Below are positions 62,607 to 64,000 of a stretch of DNA of 64,000 bases, in pieces. The stretch covers positions 1,989,001 through 2,053,000 of the forward strand of contig NZ_CP121650.1 in NCBI RefSeq assembly GCF_029714405.1. The letters run 5' to 3'. The notes below the pieces were generated by a model. That model was not told where the DNA came from and did no database searches. It saw only the letters and a list, made by a program, of their open reading frames with translations. How positions within the stretch are numbered: the first letter of the stretch is position 1; the number at the start of each line of letters is the position of its first letter. A program made the translations under genes and the position numbers. The DNA comes from Bradyrhizobium sp. CB82 (lineage in GTDB: Bacteria > Pseudomonadota > Alphaproteobacteria > Rhizobiales > Xanthobacteraceae).

Positions 62607-63046
62607 CTCGTATTTGCGCAGAGATTGGTCATGTTCGAGCTTGGTCCCGGATCCAACTTATGCGAAAACCGAATGAGTGGCGAGCCTCACAAGCCGGTGA
62701 GCTTCACGCCTCCCGGTGTTTAGCCCGACGAGGCGATCAGGGCTAGGGCGGCCGAAACGTACGGCGTGCGGCCTACGCACGGTGGCGAAACGGCTGAAGC
62801 CGCCCCAATCCTTGGAGCGGAAAAGACCCCAGTTCTCTCCGGGCGCGGGGTTAAGAGCTGCCGACGCGTCAGTAGCCACTGGTCATGGCGCGCTATTCCG
62901 AACCGGTCGTGCTTGCTTTGAACCTTTGAGAGCAGCGAAGAATTTGCCGATGAGTGGTAGTCGGAGTCCAAGCCTATTGAAAGAGCACGATGGCGACTAA
63001 TGACAACAGAACAACCGATTCCGAAGTCAATAGTCTGGCCCTCACC
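62607..63046. other. intergenic stretch
   Basis: About 440 bases with no convincing gene. A 60-codon frame from 62990 overlaps the neighbouring gene antisense and is probably spurious. Confidence 0.45.
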
Positions 63047-63865
63047 TTACGTAATGTCGGGCTGAATCATTGCCGCGATCCCGCGTTTTATGTCTGGCGC
63101 AAGTGTAGCCTGTGCGGCGTCAACTTGGAGATCTGCCCAGCGCATGTTTTTGTAGTTGAAGCCGGCGGGTAGTGTGGGCTTCACCACCATGAAGTAGGGC
63201 GATAGATCGAAGTCGCGCGGCGCATATAGAGACGAATGACGGATCTCGGCGATCTCGCACCGCCCGGACTTGTTCTCCATGTGCGTGATGTTGGGCAGGA
63301 TCGGGTAACGCACGGAGTCGAATGCCTGCGCAATCAGAGACGAACAGATGATCCGACGCGAATCGCCGGAGCCGAGCGCGATGGTTCGTTGACGCCAACG
63401 TTGCGTGAATGGACAAGGGAATAGATAGCGCATGAGGTCGATGACGTTTTTGAAATCGTAGCCGAGACCTATCCGTTCGAATGCGTAACGGCAGACCTGT
63501 TCGCGGTCCGCATCGCTTAGGCCGACTGGCCGGCATATGCGGGTTTGGCAATGCAAATACTTCGACAGAGGGGCCGACACGACCCCTTCGTCGATATTGG
63601 CTTCAATCAGGACGTGCGGCTCGCCGCCATTTGTGGCGCCCGATATCGGTCCGACGTACAACGCCGAATGCGACCATGTCGACTGAGTGATATATTTGAT
63701 GCTGCTGGAAAGACGACCTTTGCCCTCGACCAGCAGGACGTCACCGGGTTGAAGAGTGTGGCGTAGGGCAGTCGTTGCAGCGTCCGAGGTGAGGGGCTCA
63801 CATCGATTGGCCGGCTTCTGCAGCCGGGCGATCAAACGTTCGACGTTGTCGAACATCCAGCCCAT
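63047..63865 (-). CDS. YiiX-like permuted NlpC/P60 cysteine hydrolase
   Basis: 272 aa from the ATG at 63865 after AAAGGAAAGG; the frame opens at 63931. The permuted papain-like order is visible: LQPGDVLLVEGKGRLSSSIK, then the catalytic-type His in STWSHSALYVGP, and later the nucleophile-type Cys in RRIICSSLIAQAF. This matches the YiiX/YebB and LRAT-like group, hydrolases of peptidoglycan peptides or lipid-linked substrates. There is no signal peptide. Last intact gene of the window; only 135 bases follow. Confidence 0.8.
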   Translation of the reverse strand: MGWMFDNVERLIARLQKPANRCEPLTSDAATTALRHTLQPGDVLLVEGKGRLSSSIKYITQSTWSHSALYVGPISGATNGGEPHVLIEANIDEGVVSAPLSKYLHCQTRICRPVGLSDADREQVCRYAFERIGLGYDFKNVIDLMRYLFPCPFTQRWRQRTIALGSGDSRRIICSSLIAQAFDSVRYPILPNITHMENKSGRCEIAEIRHSSLYAPRDFDLSPYFMVVKPTLPAGFNYKNMRWADLQVDAAQATLAPDIKRGIAAMIQPDIT

Positions 63866-64000
63866 CACTCTTTCCTTTCCTTTCGGCCCTTCCTGTACGG
63901 GAGTTCCAGACGACTGTTCCCTCTTATCCAAGCCTATTCAGGAAAGATGGACCGGACCATTACACTGAGGTCGATCTGCGCACTGCATTTGTCTGAAACG

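Noticed and set aside
62990..63172. A 60-codon ORF with a Cys-x2-Cys
   Set aside because: It runs antisense into the end of the NlpC/P60-like gene and has no ribosome site support; considered spurious.
1..64000. CRISPR arrays or retron-like RNAs accompanying the defence genes
   Set aside because: I saw no series of regularly spaced direct repeats and no reverse transcriptase gene.

Overview
The window looks like a chromosomal segment of a GC-rich alphaproteobacterium of the Bradyrhizobium/Rhodopseudomonas type (order Hyphomicrobiales). This is inferred from gene content and codon use: mnmA, a PmtA-like phospholipid N-methyltransferase, FixJ-like regulators, a giant kinase/AAA/histidine-kinase protein, and LuxI, IS66 and IS256 relics. 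Only the first ~2.8 kb (mnmA, methyltransferase, a small secreted protein, tRNA-Met with a good promoter) looks like core genome. From ~2.8 kb on the window is an accessory/genomic-island region. It opens with a frameshifted tyrosine integrase beside an 18-base piece matching a tRNA-Ser 3' end.

Layout. 3.2-11 kb: integrase relic, a hypothetical protein, a zinc-finger HNH nuclease, an Mrr-like REase fused to an nSTAND3-type NTPase, and an abortive-infection (Abi C-terminal) protein. 11.1-25.5 kb: an unusual protease-dense block built around a prokaryotic Argonaute. Leftward unit A (20.8 to 15.7 kb) is XRE regulator, Cas4-like PD-(D/E)XK/Fe-S nuclease, pAgo N/PAZ/MID plus half PIWI, rest of PIWI as a separate overlapping ORF, a 116-aa protein, and an HExxH/ExxxD metalloprotease-like protein. 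Leftward unit B (15.4 to 11.1 kb) is a 62-aa protein, a papain/C39-like cysteine-protease-like protein, a cytosolic subtilisin, and an I9-propeptide-like protein. The rightward divergent unit C (21.0 to 25.5 kb) is a calcineurin-like phosphoesterase, a trypsin-like protease and a caspase-like protease. Five peptidase folds therefore sit within 14 kb of a pAgo, arranged around one short divergent promoter region. This is my best candidate for an undescribed system.

25.6-28.2 kb: a hypothetical protein, an acyl-homoserine-lactone synthase relic, and two exported proteins, one of which carries a sigma-70-like domain behind a signal peptide. 28.8-36.5 kb: a type I Zorya locus (zorA, zorB, zorC, zorD on the minus strand) whose ZorD is split in two overlapping ORFs. 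37.0-43.7 kb: an AddAB-like helicase-nuclease pair and a decayed WYL regulator. 43.7-46.9 kb: a translationally coupled secreted pair, an LCAT-like lipase and a trypsin-like protease with a collagen-like Gly-rich tail.

47.2-64 kb: IS66 relic, a soluble histidine kinase, two FixJ-type response regulators, LysR regulators, an 1840-aa Ser/Thr kinase-AAA-GAF-PAS-histidine kinase, PilZ and NYN proteins, a cupin, a permuted NlpC/P60-like hydrolase, and several gene scraps. Repeated frameshifts (integrase, pAgo, ZorD, WYL, LuxI, IS66) mean either decay of an old island or uncorrected sequencing errors, and this should be settled before the split genes are interpreted.
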